This document shows positions 9,041 to 18,634 of a stretch of DNA of 64,000 nucleotides, one piece after another (position 1 is the stretch's first letter; each line of letters opens with the position of its first letter). Source of the DNA: WHSW01 sp963777775 (lineage in GTDB: Bacteria; Actinomycetota; Thermoleophilia; Solirubrobacterales; 70-9); NCBI GenBank assembly GCA_963777775.1, contig CAVZRL010000005.1, positions 813,332 to 877,331 on the forward strand, read 5' to 3'. A model generated the notes under the pieces. It saw only the letters and a program-made list of their open reading frames with translations. It searched no databases and was not told the DNA's origin. Position numbers and translations under genes: made by a program.

Positions 9041-9499
9041 TTACTCGACCGTGAGCTCGCCTTCCATGCCGAGGCCCTTGTGATCGTCGATCGCGCAGTA
9101 GATCTCGTAGGTCCCCGGCTTCAGGTCCACCGCCAGCTCGGTGCTCTCGCCGCCGCCAATCGTGTCCGAGACCTCCTCGACCCCGTTGCCCTCGACCTCG
9201 AGGTTGTGCTCGGCGCTGCCGTCGTTTCGGAGCGTGAAGGTCACCTCGCCGGCCCCGGTCGTCACCTCGGAGGGGTCGAACTTGAACTCGGTCGCGGTGA
9301 TCTCGACCTGCTCGCCGCCGCCGGATCCGCCGCCCGCCGCGGCCTCCGAGCCGCCGCCGCCATTGCCGCCACTCGCCTGCTCGCTGGTGATCCCGCTCGC
9401 CGGAGTCGTCTCGTCGTCATCGTCGTCGCCGCAGGCGCCGAGCCCGATCGCGAGCGCGGAGGCACAGCCGGCGAGCAGGATTCCGGGATTGCGGTGCAC
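9041..9499 (-). CDS. Cupredoxin-like lipoprotein
   Basis: A 152-residue exported protein. The signal peptide ends in a lipobox (IGLGAC) followed by acidic and Gly/Ser-rich linker residues, then a plastocyanin-like domain. The copper ligands can be placed as His in SAEHNLEV, and Cys, His and Met in the segment from YCAID to HKGLGM. I prefer GTG 9499, with AAGAGGAA seven bases upstream, over the longer GTG at 9532. The probable role is extracytoplasmic electron transfer or copper binding. It lies back-to-back with an ECF sigma/anti-sigma pair. Confidence 0.82.
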   Translation of the reverse strand: MHRNPGILLAGCASALAIGLGACGDDDDDETTPASGITSEQASGGNGGGGSEAAAGGGSGGGEQVEITATEFKFDPSEVTTGAGEVTFTLRNDGSAEHNLEVEGNGVEEVSDTIGGGESTELAVDLKPGTYEIYCAIDDHKGLGMEGELTVE

Positions 9500-9564
9500 G
9501 TGCAGGTTCCTCTTCAGCCTCGGTCTTGCCACCCTGTGGGGTGATACGGGCGAGGAGAGCGATC

Positions 9565-9579
9565 GGATTGGACCAATCC
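9565..9579. promoter_or_regulatory. Palindrome in cupredoxin/sigma intergenic region
   Basis: A 15-bp perfect palindrome, GGATTGG-A-CCAATCC, lies in the 107-bp gap between the divergent cupredoxin and ECF sigma genes. A second shorter inverted repeat, CACCC-TGTG-GGGTG, lies at 9530-9543. Either could bind a regulator of both promoters; no known consensus is matched with confidence. Confidence 0.4.
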
Positions 9580-9606
9580 CGACGCTCGCCGGGTCCGTAG
9601 TACGGA

Positions 9607-10176
9607 ATGTGGTCGCTGTCCGATGAAGCGCTCGTCGCCGGGCTCGCCGCGGGCGATCCGGGCGCCGCGACCGCGTTCGTGCGCCGCTTCCAGGCCCGGG
9701 TCTACGGCCTGGCGGTGACGATGTCGGGCGACCCCGCGGTCGCCGAGGAGATCGCGCAGGAGGCCTTCACGCGCGCCTGGCGACACGCCGCCGCCTACGA
9801 CGCGCGGCGCGGCCGGGTCGTCACCTGGCTGCTCTCGATCACCCGCAACCTGGCGATCGACCACCTGCGCTCGCGACGGACCGAGCCGCTCGACCCCGGA
9901 ACGATCGCCGGCGCCGAGCAGGCGCTCTGGACGAGGACCGGCACCGAGGCCGTGGACGAGACAGCGGAGCTGCGCGAGGCGATCTCCCCGCTGCCCGCCG
10001 AGCAGCGCCGGGCGCTGATCCTCGCCGCACTGTTCGGCTACACGGCGCGCGAGATCGGGGCGATCGAGGAGATCCCGCTCGGGACCGCGAAGACGCGGAT
10101 CCGGACCGCGCTGCAGAAGCTCGCCGCCGAGCGCGCCCGGAGCGCCGACGAGCCGGGCGAGGAAGGGTCGCGATGA
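9607..10176 (+). CDS. ECF RNA polymerase sigma factor (SigK-like)
   Basis: A 189-residue group IV sigma factor. Region 2 is visible as FVRRFQARVYGLAVTM, then the -10 recognition helix (AEEIAQEAFTRAWRHAAAYD) and WLLSITRNLAIDHLRSRR. Region 4 is SPLPAEQRRALILAALFGYTAREIG followed by IPLGTAKTRIRTALQKL. It overlaps the start of its anti-sigma gene by 4 bases. It probably controls a redox or envelope stress response, and the divergent cupredoxin is a plausible target. Confidence 0.92.
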   Translation: MWSLSDEALVAGLAAGDPGAATAFVRRFQARVYGLAVTMSGDPAVAEEIAQEAFTRAWRHAAAYDARRGRVVTWLLSITRNLAIDHLRSRRTEPLDPGTIAGAEQALWTRTGTEAVDETAELREAISPLPAEQRRALILAALFGYTAREIGAIEEIPLGTAKTRIRTALQKLAAERARSADEPGEEGSR

Positions 10177-10850
10177 ACGCCGAATGCGACCGCGTTCGCG
10201 AGCTGGTGCCAGAGCTGGCGCTGGGGATCGCCGACGGCGAGGAGCGCGCCGCCGGGTTCGAGCACCTGGCCGAGTGCCCGCGCTGTCGCGCGCAGCTCGA
10301 GCGCCTGGCGGCGACCGCCGACGAGCTCGTCCTGCTCGCCCCGGCGGTCGAGCCGCCGGCCGGCTTTGAGGACCGGGCGGTGGCGACGATGCGCGCGGGG
10401 TCGGCCACGCGCGGGGGCGCCCGCCGACTCGCCAGGCCGCTCGCCGCGGCGCTCGCCGCCGCGGCGCTCGCCGCGGGCGCGGTCTGGCTCGCGCTCGCCG
10501 ACGACCGCGAGCTCGCCGACTCCTACCGCGAGACGCTCGCCGTCGCCAGCGGCGAGTACTTCGACGCCTCGGCGCTGGAGCTGCCCGGCGGGCGCAAGGC
10601 TGGCTACGTCTACGGCTACCAGGGCCGGGCCTCGTGGGTGTTCGCGCTCGTCTACGACGGAGTCGAGCCGGGCGAGTACATGCTCGAGCTGGTCACCCGC
10701 AACGGCGAGCGGCTGCCGCTGCGCGAGCTGATGGTCGAGGGCGAGGCCGGGAGCGCGGGCGCGGTGACGCCGGTCCCATACTCGCGCCTGGCGGAGGTCC
10801 GGCTGCTGGATGCGGATGGGCGCGAGGTGGCCGACTCCGAGCTGCGCTAG
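10173..10850 (+). CDS. Zinc-finger anti-sigma factor (RskA-like)
   Basis: A 225-residue single-span membrane protein. The N-terminal cytoplasmic zinc-finger anti-sigma domain shows HLAECPRCRAQL (His-x3-Cys-x2-Cys). A membrane span follows at about residues 89-108 (Ala/Leu-rich, ending VWLALAD), then an extracytoplasmic RskA-like domain (ETLAVASGEYFDASALELPGG). The ATG start overlaps the sigma stop. It would hold the sigma factor inactive until a signal outside the membrane triggers release. Confidence 0.88.
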   Translation: MNAECDRVRELVPELALGIADGEERAAGFEHLAECPRCRAQLERLAATADELVLLAPAVEPPAGFEDRAVATMRAGSATRGGARRLARPLAAALAAAALAAGAVWLALADDRELADSYRETLAVASGEYFDASALELPGGRKAGYVYGYQGRASWVFALVYDGVEPGEYMLELVTRNGERLPLRELMVEGEAGSAGAVTPVPYSRLAEVRLLDADGREVADSELR

Positions 10851-10856
10851 CTGGTT

Positions 10857-10873
10857 ATACCCCACAGGGGTAT
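10857..10873. promoter_or_regulatory. CsoR-like operator
   Basis: A perfect inverted repeat ATACCCC-ACA-GGGGTAT lies 18 bases before the DUF4396 start codon and just after the anti-sigma stop. CsoR/RcnR/FrmR repressors bind G/C-tract palindromes of this form (TACCCC...GGGGTA). No CsoR gene is in the window, so the regulator would be encoded elsewhere. It suggests copper or related metal control of the next gene. Confidence 0.6.
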
Positions 10874-10891
10874 GTGCTACCGTGCGCGCCG

Positions 10892-11464
10892 ATGGAAGCC
10901 GCAGCGCACGAGCACCACGAAATGCCCGCCGAGGGCGCGGCGCTGACCGGGATCGCGGTCAGCGCCACCCTGCACTGTCTGACCGGGTGCGCGATCGGCG
11001 AGGTGGCCGGGGTCGCGATCGGGACCGCGGCGGGGTTCTCGGACGCGGCGACGATCGTGCTCGCCATCGTTCTCGCCTTCCTCTTCGGCTACGCGTTGAC
11101 CAGCCTGCCGCTGCTGCGCGCCGGCATGGCGCTCGCGGCGGTGATTCCGATCGCGCTCGCCTCCGACACGCTCTCGATCGCGACCATGGAGGTGGTCGAC
11201 AACGTGATCCTGCTCGTAATCCCCGGCGCGATGGAGGCGGGGCTCGGCGACCTGCTGTTCTGGGGCAGCCTCGCGTTCGCGCTCGCGGTCGCCTTCGTGC
11301 TCACGGTGCCGGTCAACCGCTGGCTGATCGGCCGTGGCAAGGGCCACTGCGCGGTGCACGAGACCGGGATCCACGGAGGCCCGCCGATCAAGCTGGTCGG
11401 CGTGCTGACCGCCGCCGCGGCGATCTTCGGGACCGCGGTCCTGCTCGCCGAGGCACTCGCATGA
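10892..11464 (+). CDS. DUF4396 membrane protein
   Basis: A 190-residue protein with about five membrane segments. It has a His-rich start (HEHHE) and a conserved-looking HCLTGC motif at the beginning of the first span, then a long loop before the last span. Its length and layout fit DUF4396. The HCxxGC motif and His-rich tail point to metal handling, and the CsoR-like palindrome directly upstream supports this. ATG 10892 is the first start after that operator. The biochemical function of the family is not established. Confidence 0.75.
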   Translation: MEAAAHEHHEMPAEGAALTGIAVSATLHCLTGCAIGEVAGVAIGTAAGFSDAATIVLAIVLAFLFGYALTSLPLLRAGMALAAVIPIALASDTLSIATMEVVDNVILLVIPGAMEAGLGDLLFWGSLAFALAVAFVLTVPVNRWLIGRGKGHCAVHETGIHGGPPIKLVGVLTAAAAIFGTAVLLAEALA

Positions 11465-11524
11465 GCCGCATCGACGCGCCGCTTTAGCCCGATTGAGCGC
11501 CGGTCGGGCGGGTATAAGGACCCC

Positions 11525-11887
11525 ATGTCCGCCCTGCTGCTCATCCTCATCATCATCTTCGGGATCGTGCTCATCGTCCTGATCGCGAGCGCGCTGATCC
11601 GCCGGGCCGCGGCCCGCGAGGCCGAGCGCCGGCGCCTGCGCAGCGAGGCGGGCGCGCATCGCGAGCAGGCCGACGCCAACGTCTCACGGGCCCAGGAGCT
11701 CAGCGGCGAGGCCGACGTCCACCGGCGCCAGGCAGCCGAGCACGCGCAGCGGGCCGACGAGCACGCCGCGGCGGCGAGCGAGCACGGCGAGACGGCCGAG
11801 GACCTCGAGCGCCGGCAGCAGACCGCCGGCAGGTCGGCTGCCTTTCACGACGAGCAGGCGGCCGAGCGCGAGCAGAAGCTCGACTGA
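11525..11887 (+). CDS. Small membrane-anchored coiled-coil protein
   Basis: A 120-residue protein. The first 25 residues form one hydrophobic span (ALLLILIIIFGIVLIVLIAS). The rest is a highly charged Glu/Arg/Gln/Ala helix with heptad-like repetition (HREQADANVSRAQELSGEA, HRRQAAEHAQRADEHAAA). It is probably a membrane-tethered coiled coil facing the cytoplasm, as the positive cluster RRAAAREAERRR follows the span. No enzymatic motif is seen and I do not recognise a named family. Confidence 0.7.
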   Translation: MSALLLILIIIFGIVLIVLIASALIRRAAAREAERRRLRSEAGAHREQADANVSRAQELSGEADVHRRQAAEHAQRADEHAAAASEHGETAEDLERRQQTAGRSAAFHDEQAAEREQKLD

Positions 11888-11904
11888 CGGGGTTCCGCCC
11901 CGTC
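11886..11904 (+). terminator. Stem-loop terminator after the coiled-coil gene
   Basis: GACGGGG-TTCCG-CCCCGTC forms a perfect 7-bp stem beginning at the stop codon, and a short T-run (CTTTTT) follows about 26 bases downstream. It separates this gene from glutamine synthetase. Confidence 0.6.
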
Positions 11905-12016
11905 TAACCGCTCGCTGCGGCTTTTTATCCGGGCGGACAAACGGGCGCCGCGACCCGGCCTCTAACCTGACCAGCTTCAGCGCCAGCCAGCGAGCAGCAG
12001 GAGGAACGCCCGAACC

Positions 12017-14161
<2,145 letters not shown>

Positions 14162-14276
14162 GCCGGCGCGCGGGCACGTAAGCGGGTTAGCCGGGCCAGG
14201 TGCGGGTATACCGCTAATAGCGGGATTCCGCGCCGCGGATCCGATCGCACCCCCCCGTCCCCCCCGAGGAGGAGAG

Positions 14277-14906
14277 ATGGCCCAGCAGACCAGAGGCGGC
14301 TCGAGCCGCACCAAGAAGGCTTCGAGTCGCAGCTCGACCAACAGTCGCTCGAAGACGCGCAGTTCAACCAACGGCCGTTCGACTGCGAAGCCGCGGTCGA
14401 GCTCGCGCTCGCAGAGCAGCCGCTCAGCCGGCAGCCGGTCCCAGGCCCGTCGCTCGACGACCAAGGCCAAGAGCGGCGCCTCGAAGCGCCGCAGCCCCTC
14501 GAGCCGCAGCCGCAGCTCCGCGCAGAGCAAGGGCACGGTCGAGCAGGCGAGGGATGCGACGGTCGAGAGCGCGCAGAGCGCCGGCAGCACGATCGCGGCG
14601 ACGGCGAAGAAGCTGAGGACCCCCGCCCTTGCCGCGGGCGCCGGGATCGCCGGGATCGCCGGTGGGATCGCGCTCAGCCATCGCGATCGCCGGCCGAAGG
14701 TGCTCGGCGTTCCGATGCCGAAGCTGAACGGGGCCCAGGCGGCGTCGAAGAACGTCGCCGAGGCCGCCAAGCACGTCGGCTCGTTCGCCGAGAAGGCGGG
14801 CGAGCTCGCAACCGAGGTGCGGACCACGCGCGAGGCGATCGAGCACAACGGCAAGCGCCGCTCGCCGGTCGAGGTCGTGCTGCAGGGCCTGACCTCGCGC
14901 CGGTAG
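14277..14906 (+). CDS. Ser/Arg/Lys-rich basic protein with central hydrophobic segment
   Basis: A 209-residue protein preceded by a strong GGAGGAG ribosome site. The first ~85 residues are almost only Ser, Arg, Lys, Thr and Gln in RS-like repeats (SSRSSTNSRSKTRSS). A Gly/Ala/Ile hydrophobic stretch (AAGAGIAGIAGGIALS) follows, then a helical tail (KNVAEAAKHVGSFAEKAGELATEV) ending in RRSPVEVVLQGLTSRR. The basic tail resembles histone H1-like DNA- or RNA-binding tails, but the hydrophobic patch could anchor it to a membrane. No family recognised. Confidence 0.7.
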   Translation: MAQQTRGGSSRTKKASSRSSTNSRSKTRSSTNGRSTAKPRSSSRSQSSRSAGSRSQARRSTTKAKSGASKRRSPSSRSRSSAQSKGTVEQARDATVESAQSAGSTIAATAKKLRTPALAAGAGIAGIAGGIALSHRDRRPKVLGVPMPKLNGAQAASKNVAEAAKHVGSFAEKAGELATEVRTTREAIEHNGKRRSPVEVVLQGLTSRR

Positions 14907-14930
14907 GAACCGAACGCGCTGAACGGGGCC

Positions 14931-14947
14931 GCCGCGCGAAGCGCGGC
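14931..14947 (+). terminator. Stem-loop after the basic protein gene
   Basis: GCCGCGC-GAA-GCGCGGC is a perfect 7-bp stem with a three-base loop, 24 bases after the stop codon at 14906 and 22 bases before the next start. It is probably a terminator lacking a U-tract. Confidence 0.45.
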
Positions 14948-14969
14948 CGAGGATGAGAAGCTGCCCGCG

Positions 14970-15422
14970 ATGGGCTATCTCGACCTCGTCGATCGAAGCT
15001 GGCCGCTGCTGCGGCGGTTGATGGGCGTGCACACGTTCGCCTACCGGGCGAGCGGCGGCCGGATCGGGCAGCGGCTGCCGGGTATCAGCGCGCCGATCCT
15101 GCTCCTCGACCACGTCGGCGCCCGCAGCGGCACCAAGCGCACCTCGGCGCTGCTCTACCTCGCCGACGGCGACGACCTCGTGATCGTCGCCTCCAAGGGC
15201 GGCCATCCCAAGAACCCGGCCTGGTTTCACAACCTCGTCGCCCACCCCGACACGAGCGTGCAGGTCGGCCGCGAGCGCCGGGCCGTGCACGCCCGGATCG
15301 CGACCGCCGAGGAGCGCGAGCGGCTCTGGCCGCTGGTGGTCGAGAGCTATTCCGCCTACGCGGACTACCAGCAGCGCAGCAAGGGCCGCGAGATCCCGCT
15401 CGTCGTGCTCGAGCCGCGCTGA
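14970..15422 (+). CDS. Deazaflavin (F420)-dependent nitroreductase family protein (DUF385)
   Basis: A 150-residue split-barrel flavin/F420 protein of the Ddn-like family. Recognised by LLLDHVGARSGTKRTSALLYL, the IVASKGGHPKNPAWFHNLVAHPD block that is the hallmark of the family, and the end WPLVVESYSAYADYQ. Such proteins reduce enones, quinones or nitro compounds using F420H2. It supports an actinobacterial host with F420 metabolism. It appears to be a single-gene unit. Confidence 0.9.
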   Translation: MGYLDLVDRSWPLLRRLMGVHTFAYRASGGRIGQRLPGISAPILLLDHVGARSGTKRTSALLYLADGDDLVIVASKGGHPKNPAWFHNLVAHPDTSVQVGRERRAVHARIATAEERERLWPLVVESYSAYADYQQRSKGREIPLVVLEPR

Positions 15423-15494
15423 GCCGCACGCCGCGGTCCAGGCCGGCGCGGAGCCTTCAAGCTTCGCGGCCCAGCTCCCGATCTATGCCAAGGA

Positions 15495-16616
15495 ATGGCC
15501 GAGCATGGCTACGCGGAGACGATTCCCGTCCTCGGACGGCGCCGTGCCGCCCGCGCGGAGGGCGCGTCGCGGACGCAGGTGGTCGAGCGCGAGGGCTCCT
15601 GGCTGTGCCCGACGCCCGCCGACCGCGAGCGGATGCTCGACATGGACCGCCGGCTCGCCCCCGTCCGCCGGGCGACGCTCGCGATCCTCGCCCTCGCGGC
15701 GCTGTTCGGCACCCACTGGCTCGGCTGGTGGACGCTGGCGCCGCTGCTCGGCGCCGCGGCCGTGTTCGCGCTCGGCGCCCGGCTCAGCGCCCGGGTCGAG
15801 CGCCCCGAGCACGTCCTCTTCGCCGCCTGGGTCGGGGCGGAGGTGGTGATCGCAGCGACTGTCGCGATCGCCGGGATCGAGTCCGACATGCTCTCCTGGC
15901 TGGCGATCCCGGTGATCACGCTCGGGGCCCGGTTTTCGATGCGGGGGGTGATCGCCGGCGCCGCGATCGCGCTGGCGCTGATGGTCGGGGTCGCGTTCGC
16001 GACCGACGCAGCGGCGGTGATTGACTGGCCGGCGCTGCTGGTCGCACCGGCGGCGGTGCTGGTCTCGGTCGCGGTGCTCTCGACCGCGCTGATGCGCTCC
16101 GACCTCCAGCATCGCGACGAGGCTGTGCTCGATCAGCTCACCGGGATGCTGAATCGCAACTCGCTCGCCCGGCGCGCGGTCGAGCTCGAGCAGCAGTCGG
16201 CGATCACCGGCGAGCCGGTCGGCGTCGTGATCGGCGACATCGACCACTTCAAGCAATTCAACGACGCCCACGGGCACGCGGCCGGCGACGGGGTGCTGAC
16301 CGACGTCGCGTACACGATCCGCAAGCAGCTACGCGCCTTCGACCTCGCCTACCGGCTCGGCGGCGAGGAGTTCCTGATCGTGATCCCGGGCGCCGACCTC
16401 GAGTCCGCCCGCCGGCTCTCGGTGAAGCTCTGCCGGGTGATCGCTGCCGAGCATCTCGGCGGCTTCGGCGTCACGATGAGCTTCGGCGTCGGTGCGACAT
16501 GCCACGGGGAACGGTTCGACTACGAGCGCGTCTTCGAGCAGGCCGACGCGGCGCTGTACGAGGCGAAGCGGACCGGGCGCAACCGCGTCGTCGCGGCCCC
16601 GCCGGCGGCCGACTAG
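15495..16616 (+). CDS. Membrane-bound diguanylate cyclase (GGDEF)
   Basis: A 373-residue protein that would make cyclic di-GMP. The N-terminal ~190 residues contain about five membrane spans and no known sensor domain. The C-terminal GGDEF domain runs from about residue 205, with QLTGMLNRNSL, DHFKQFNDAHGHAAGD and the active-site RLGGEEF. An RxxD inhibitory site (RAFD) lies five residues before GGEEF, so product feedback is expected. ATG 15495 has AAGGA immediately before it, which is tight, so a slightly different start is possible. An HD-GYP protein is encoded 4 kb away. Confidence 0.92.
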   Translation: MAEHGYAETIPVLGRRRAARAEGASRTQVVEREGSWLCPTPADRERMLDMDRRLAPVRRATLAILALAALFGTHWLGWWTLAPLLGAAAVFALGARLSARVERPEHVLFAAWVGAEVVIAATVAIAGIESDMLSWLAIPVITLGARFSMRGVIAGAAIALALMVGVAFATDAAAVIDWPALLVAPAAVLVSVAVLSTALMRSDLQHRDEAVLDQLTGMLNRNSLARRAVELEQQSAITGEPVGVVIGDIDHFKQFNDAHGHAAGDGVLTDVAYTIRKQLRAFDLAYRLGGEEFLIVIPGADLESARRLSVKLCRVIAAEHLGGFGVTMSFGVGATCHGERFDYERVFEQADAALYEAKRTGRNRVVAAPPAAD

Positions 16617-17023
16617 CGCCGCTTCTTGGTCTTCGCGCCCTTGGCCGAGCTCTTCGGCTCGGCCTCGATCCGGCGCCGGGCCTTCATCACCGCGGGCACC
16701 GAGCAGCGCACGACCTTGGCGATCTCGCCGTTGGGACGGTCGGGGTCGCGGCGGATCTCGAACTCGATCAGCGCCTGGGCGCGAAGCTTGGCCCGCTCCT
16801 CACGGGTCGCCCCCTCGGGAGCGGTCTCGTTCGCGGCCTCGGCCGCGATCGCGCGCCGGCACTGCAGGCAGTGCGCCTTGTCGCCGCGTCGCGTCCACCC
16901 CGCCGGCGGGCCCTTGCTCTCGTAGCCGGGCATCCACTTGATCTTCACCTCGCAACGGTCACAACACCATGAGCGGGTGTGGCCGTTCTTGCGGGCGGGG
17001 GTGGTGGCGGTGGCTGTCGACAT
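16613..17023 (-). CDS. Zinc-ribbon/HTH protein of unknown function
   Basis: A 136-residue basic protein. The N-terminal half has two Cys pairs, CDRC (within SWCCDRCEVKIKW) and HCLQCRR, forming a likely zinc ribbon. The C-terminal half has a helix-turn-helix-like segment (NGEIAKVVRCSVPAVMKARRRIE) and a Lys/Arg tail. ATG 17023 has AAGGAGT upstream. Its 5' leader carries a 19-nt element identical to one in front of the neighbouring DEAD-box helicase, suggesting shared post-transcriptional control. It probably binds nucleic acid; the family is not recognised. Confidence 0.72.
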   Translation of the reverse strand: MSTATATTPARKNGHTRSWCCDRCEVKIKWMPGYESKGPPAGWTRRGDKAHCLQCRRAIAAEAANETAPEGATREERAKLRAQALIEFEIRRDPDRPNGEIAKVVRCSVPAVMKARRRIEAEPKSSAKGAKTKKRR

Positions 17024-17112
17024 CGGCGTGCGTTGACTCCTTGTGGGCGCTTGGGGCGGTAAAGCAAGAGGTCCTGGGACCCCGCAAGCGCTGACAGGTG
17101 CGCGCGGTGGTG

Positions 17113-17131
17113 CGGAACTCCTCGGGCGCCA
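17113..17131 (-). promoter_or_regulatory. Conserved 5' leader element, copy 1
   Basis: The minus strand reads TGGCGCCCGAGGAGTTCCG, 90 bases upstream of the zinc/HTH gene start. The identical 19-mer precedes the DEAD-box helicase start (18433-18451). Both copies are preceded by GTCGGGT and GCC blocks and followed by an AAGGAGT ribosome site close to the start codon. It contains its own GAGGAG, so it may pair with, or mimic, the ribosome site. Probably part of a structured mRNA leader. Confidence 0.6.
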
Positions 17132-17187
17132 GCCAGGCAACCCGACCCAGGCAGGATAGCAAAATCCGGACTTCGTGACGTTTGTCT

Positions 17188-18363
17188 CTAGCGCCGCCTG
17201 CGGCGCTGGCGGCGGGCCGTCCGGGGCTCCCCGTCATGCCCCGAACCGCCTCCTCGAGCGGGTGCCTGGTGCCCGAACTCGGTCGCCAGCCCGAGGCTGG
17301 AGGCGATCTTTCGCATCTCCGCGTGCTGGTCGGGGAGCACGAAGCTGACCCCGGCGCCGTCGCGCCCGGCGCGGCCGGATCGGCCGACCCGGTGCACGTA
17401 GGCGTCGCGGTCACCCGGAGCGTCGTAGTTGATCACGTGGGTGATCTCCTCGACGTCGATTCCGCGCGCGGCGACGTCGGTCGCGACCAGGGTGTCGACC
17501 CGGCCGCTGGCGAAGCTCGCCAGGGCACGCTGGCGTTGGCTCTGCGACTTGTTGCCGTGCATCGCCACCGCCTCGACGTCGTGCTGGCCGAGCCGGCGCA
17601 CGAGCCGGTCCGCGCCACGCTTGGTGCGCACGAAGACCAGCGTCCGGCCGCGCTCGGCGTCGCGCAGCTCGGCGACCAGGGCCCCGACCTTGTCGGTGTG
17701 CTCGAGGTGGACGAAGCGGTGCTCGACCTCTCCGCTCTCCTCCTGCACGGGCTCGTGGACGTGGCGGCGCGCATCGCTCGTGTAGGCGCGGGCGACCTTG
17801 CCGGGCGCGGCCTCGAGCGTCGCCGAGAAGAACAGCGTCTGGCGGTCGCCCGGGGTCCGGGCGACGATCCGGTCGACGGCCGGCTTGAAGCCCATGTCGA
17901 GCATCCGGTCGGCCTCGTCGATGACCAGGACCCGGACGTGGTCGAGGCTGAACGCGCGACGCTGGAGCAGGTCCTCGAGCCGGCCCGGGGTGGCGACGAT
18001 GATCTGCGCCCGGGCGGCCCGCCTGGCCTGCTTCTCGAGCCCGACCCCGCCGTAGACAGGGGCGACCGAGAGCCCGCGCGCGGCGGCGATCTCGCTCAGC
18101 TCGTCGACGATCTGCAGGGCGAGCTCACGGGTCGGTGCGAGGATCAGTGCCGCCGGATTGGGGTCGTCGGCCTCGATCAGGTCGACGAGCGGGACGCCGA
18201 AGGCGAGCGTCTTGCCCGACCCGGTCGGCGATTGGACGAGCACGTCGTCCCCGTCGAGGACGTCCTCGATCACGAGCTTCTGGATTGCGAACGGCGCGGT
18301 GATCCCGCGCTTGCGAAGAGCGCCCGCGACAGGGCGCGATACGCCGAGATCGGCGAAAGACAT
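17188..18363 (-). CDS. DEAD-box ATP-dependent RNA helicase
   Basis: A 391-residue helicase core of RhlE/DeaD type. Motifs in order: Q-motif region (ITAPFAIQKLVI), SPTGSGKT, APTRELALQI, TPGR, VIDEADRML, SAT, then the second RecA domain with TLVFVRTKRGAD, ARGIDVEEITHVINYD and HRVGRSGR. A short basic tail (ARRQRRRRR) follows. ATG 18363 has AAGGAGT upstream. It unwinds structured RNA, typically in cold adaptation or ribosome assembly. Its leader carries the conserved 19-nt element shared with the adjacent zinc/HTH gene. Confidence 0.94.
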   Translation of the reverse strand: MSFADLGVSRPVAGALRKRGITAPFAIQKLVIEDVLDGDDVLVQSPTGSGKTLAFGVPLVDLIEADDPNPAALILAPTRELALQIVDELSEIAAARGLSVAPVYGGVGLEKQARRAARAQIIVATPGRLEDLLQRRAFSLDHVRVLVIDEADRMLDMGFKPAVDRIVARTPGDRQTLFFSATLEAAPGKVARAYTSDARRHVHEPVQEESGEVEHRFVHLEHTDKVGALVAELRDAERGRTLVFVRTKRGADRLVRRLGQHDVEAVAMHGNKSQSQRQRALASFASGRVDTLVATDVAARGIDVEEITHVINYDAPGDRDAYVHRVGRSGRAGRDGAGVSFVLPDQHAEMRKIASSLGLATEFGHQAPARGGGSGHDGEPRTARRQRRRRR

Positions 18364-18432
18364 TGTGGTGCAACTCCTTGTGAGTGGTGGGAATCCTGAG
18401 ACCCGGACGCACTCACGAGTGCACGGAAGAAA

Positions 18433-18451
18433 CGGAACTCCTCGGGCGCCA
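18433..18451 (-). promoter_or_regulatory. Conserved 5' leader element, copy 2
   Basis: A 19-nt sequence identical to that at 17113-17131, 70 bases upstream of the DEAD-box helicase start. Between it and the gene lies a GCACTC-GT-GAGTGC hairpin (about 18408-18421). Cold-shock-type genes commonly have structured leaders, which fits the helicase, but the element itself is not one I recognise. Confidence 0.6.
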
Positions 18452-18634
18452 AAGTGGCACCCGACGCCGATCACGGTAGCAGGCGCTCTGGCCGGCGCCG
18501 AGCTCGCGGCGGCGCTGGGCGAATCGACCCAGGCGGGATCCCGAGTAGACTCAGGGGACCGCCGGCTGGGCCCTTGACCTCCTCCTCCGCCCTCGCGAAC
18601 CGGCTCCATGCGAGGGGAAGGAAAGGGGTTTGCG

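Noticed and set aside
11905..12016. Glutamine- or nitrogen-responsive riboswitch before glnN
   Set aside because: The 112-base leader shows no match to the glnA RNA pattern and no convincing multi-stem fold by eye.
14211..14223. CCGCTAATAGCGG palindrome between glnN and the basic-protein gene
   Set aside because: It is perfect but short with a three-base loop, and there is no regulator nearby or second copy to support calling it an operator.
17050..18452. Conserved leader peptide beginning around APEEFR upstream of the helicase and zinc/HTH genes
   Set aside because: The shared 19-mer can be read as APEEFR in both leaders, but similarity stops at its edges and the two putative peptides have no shared start, stop or length. 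An RNA or DNA element is a simpler explanation.
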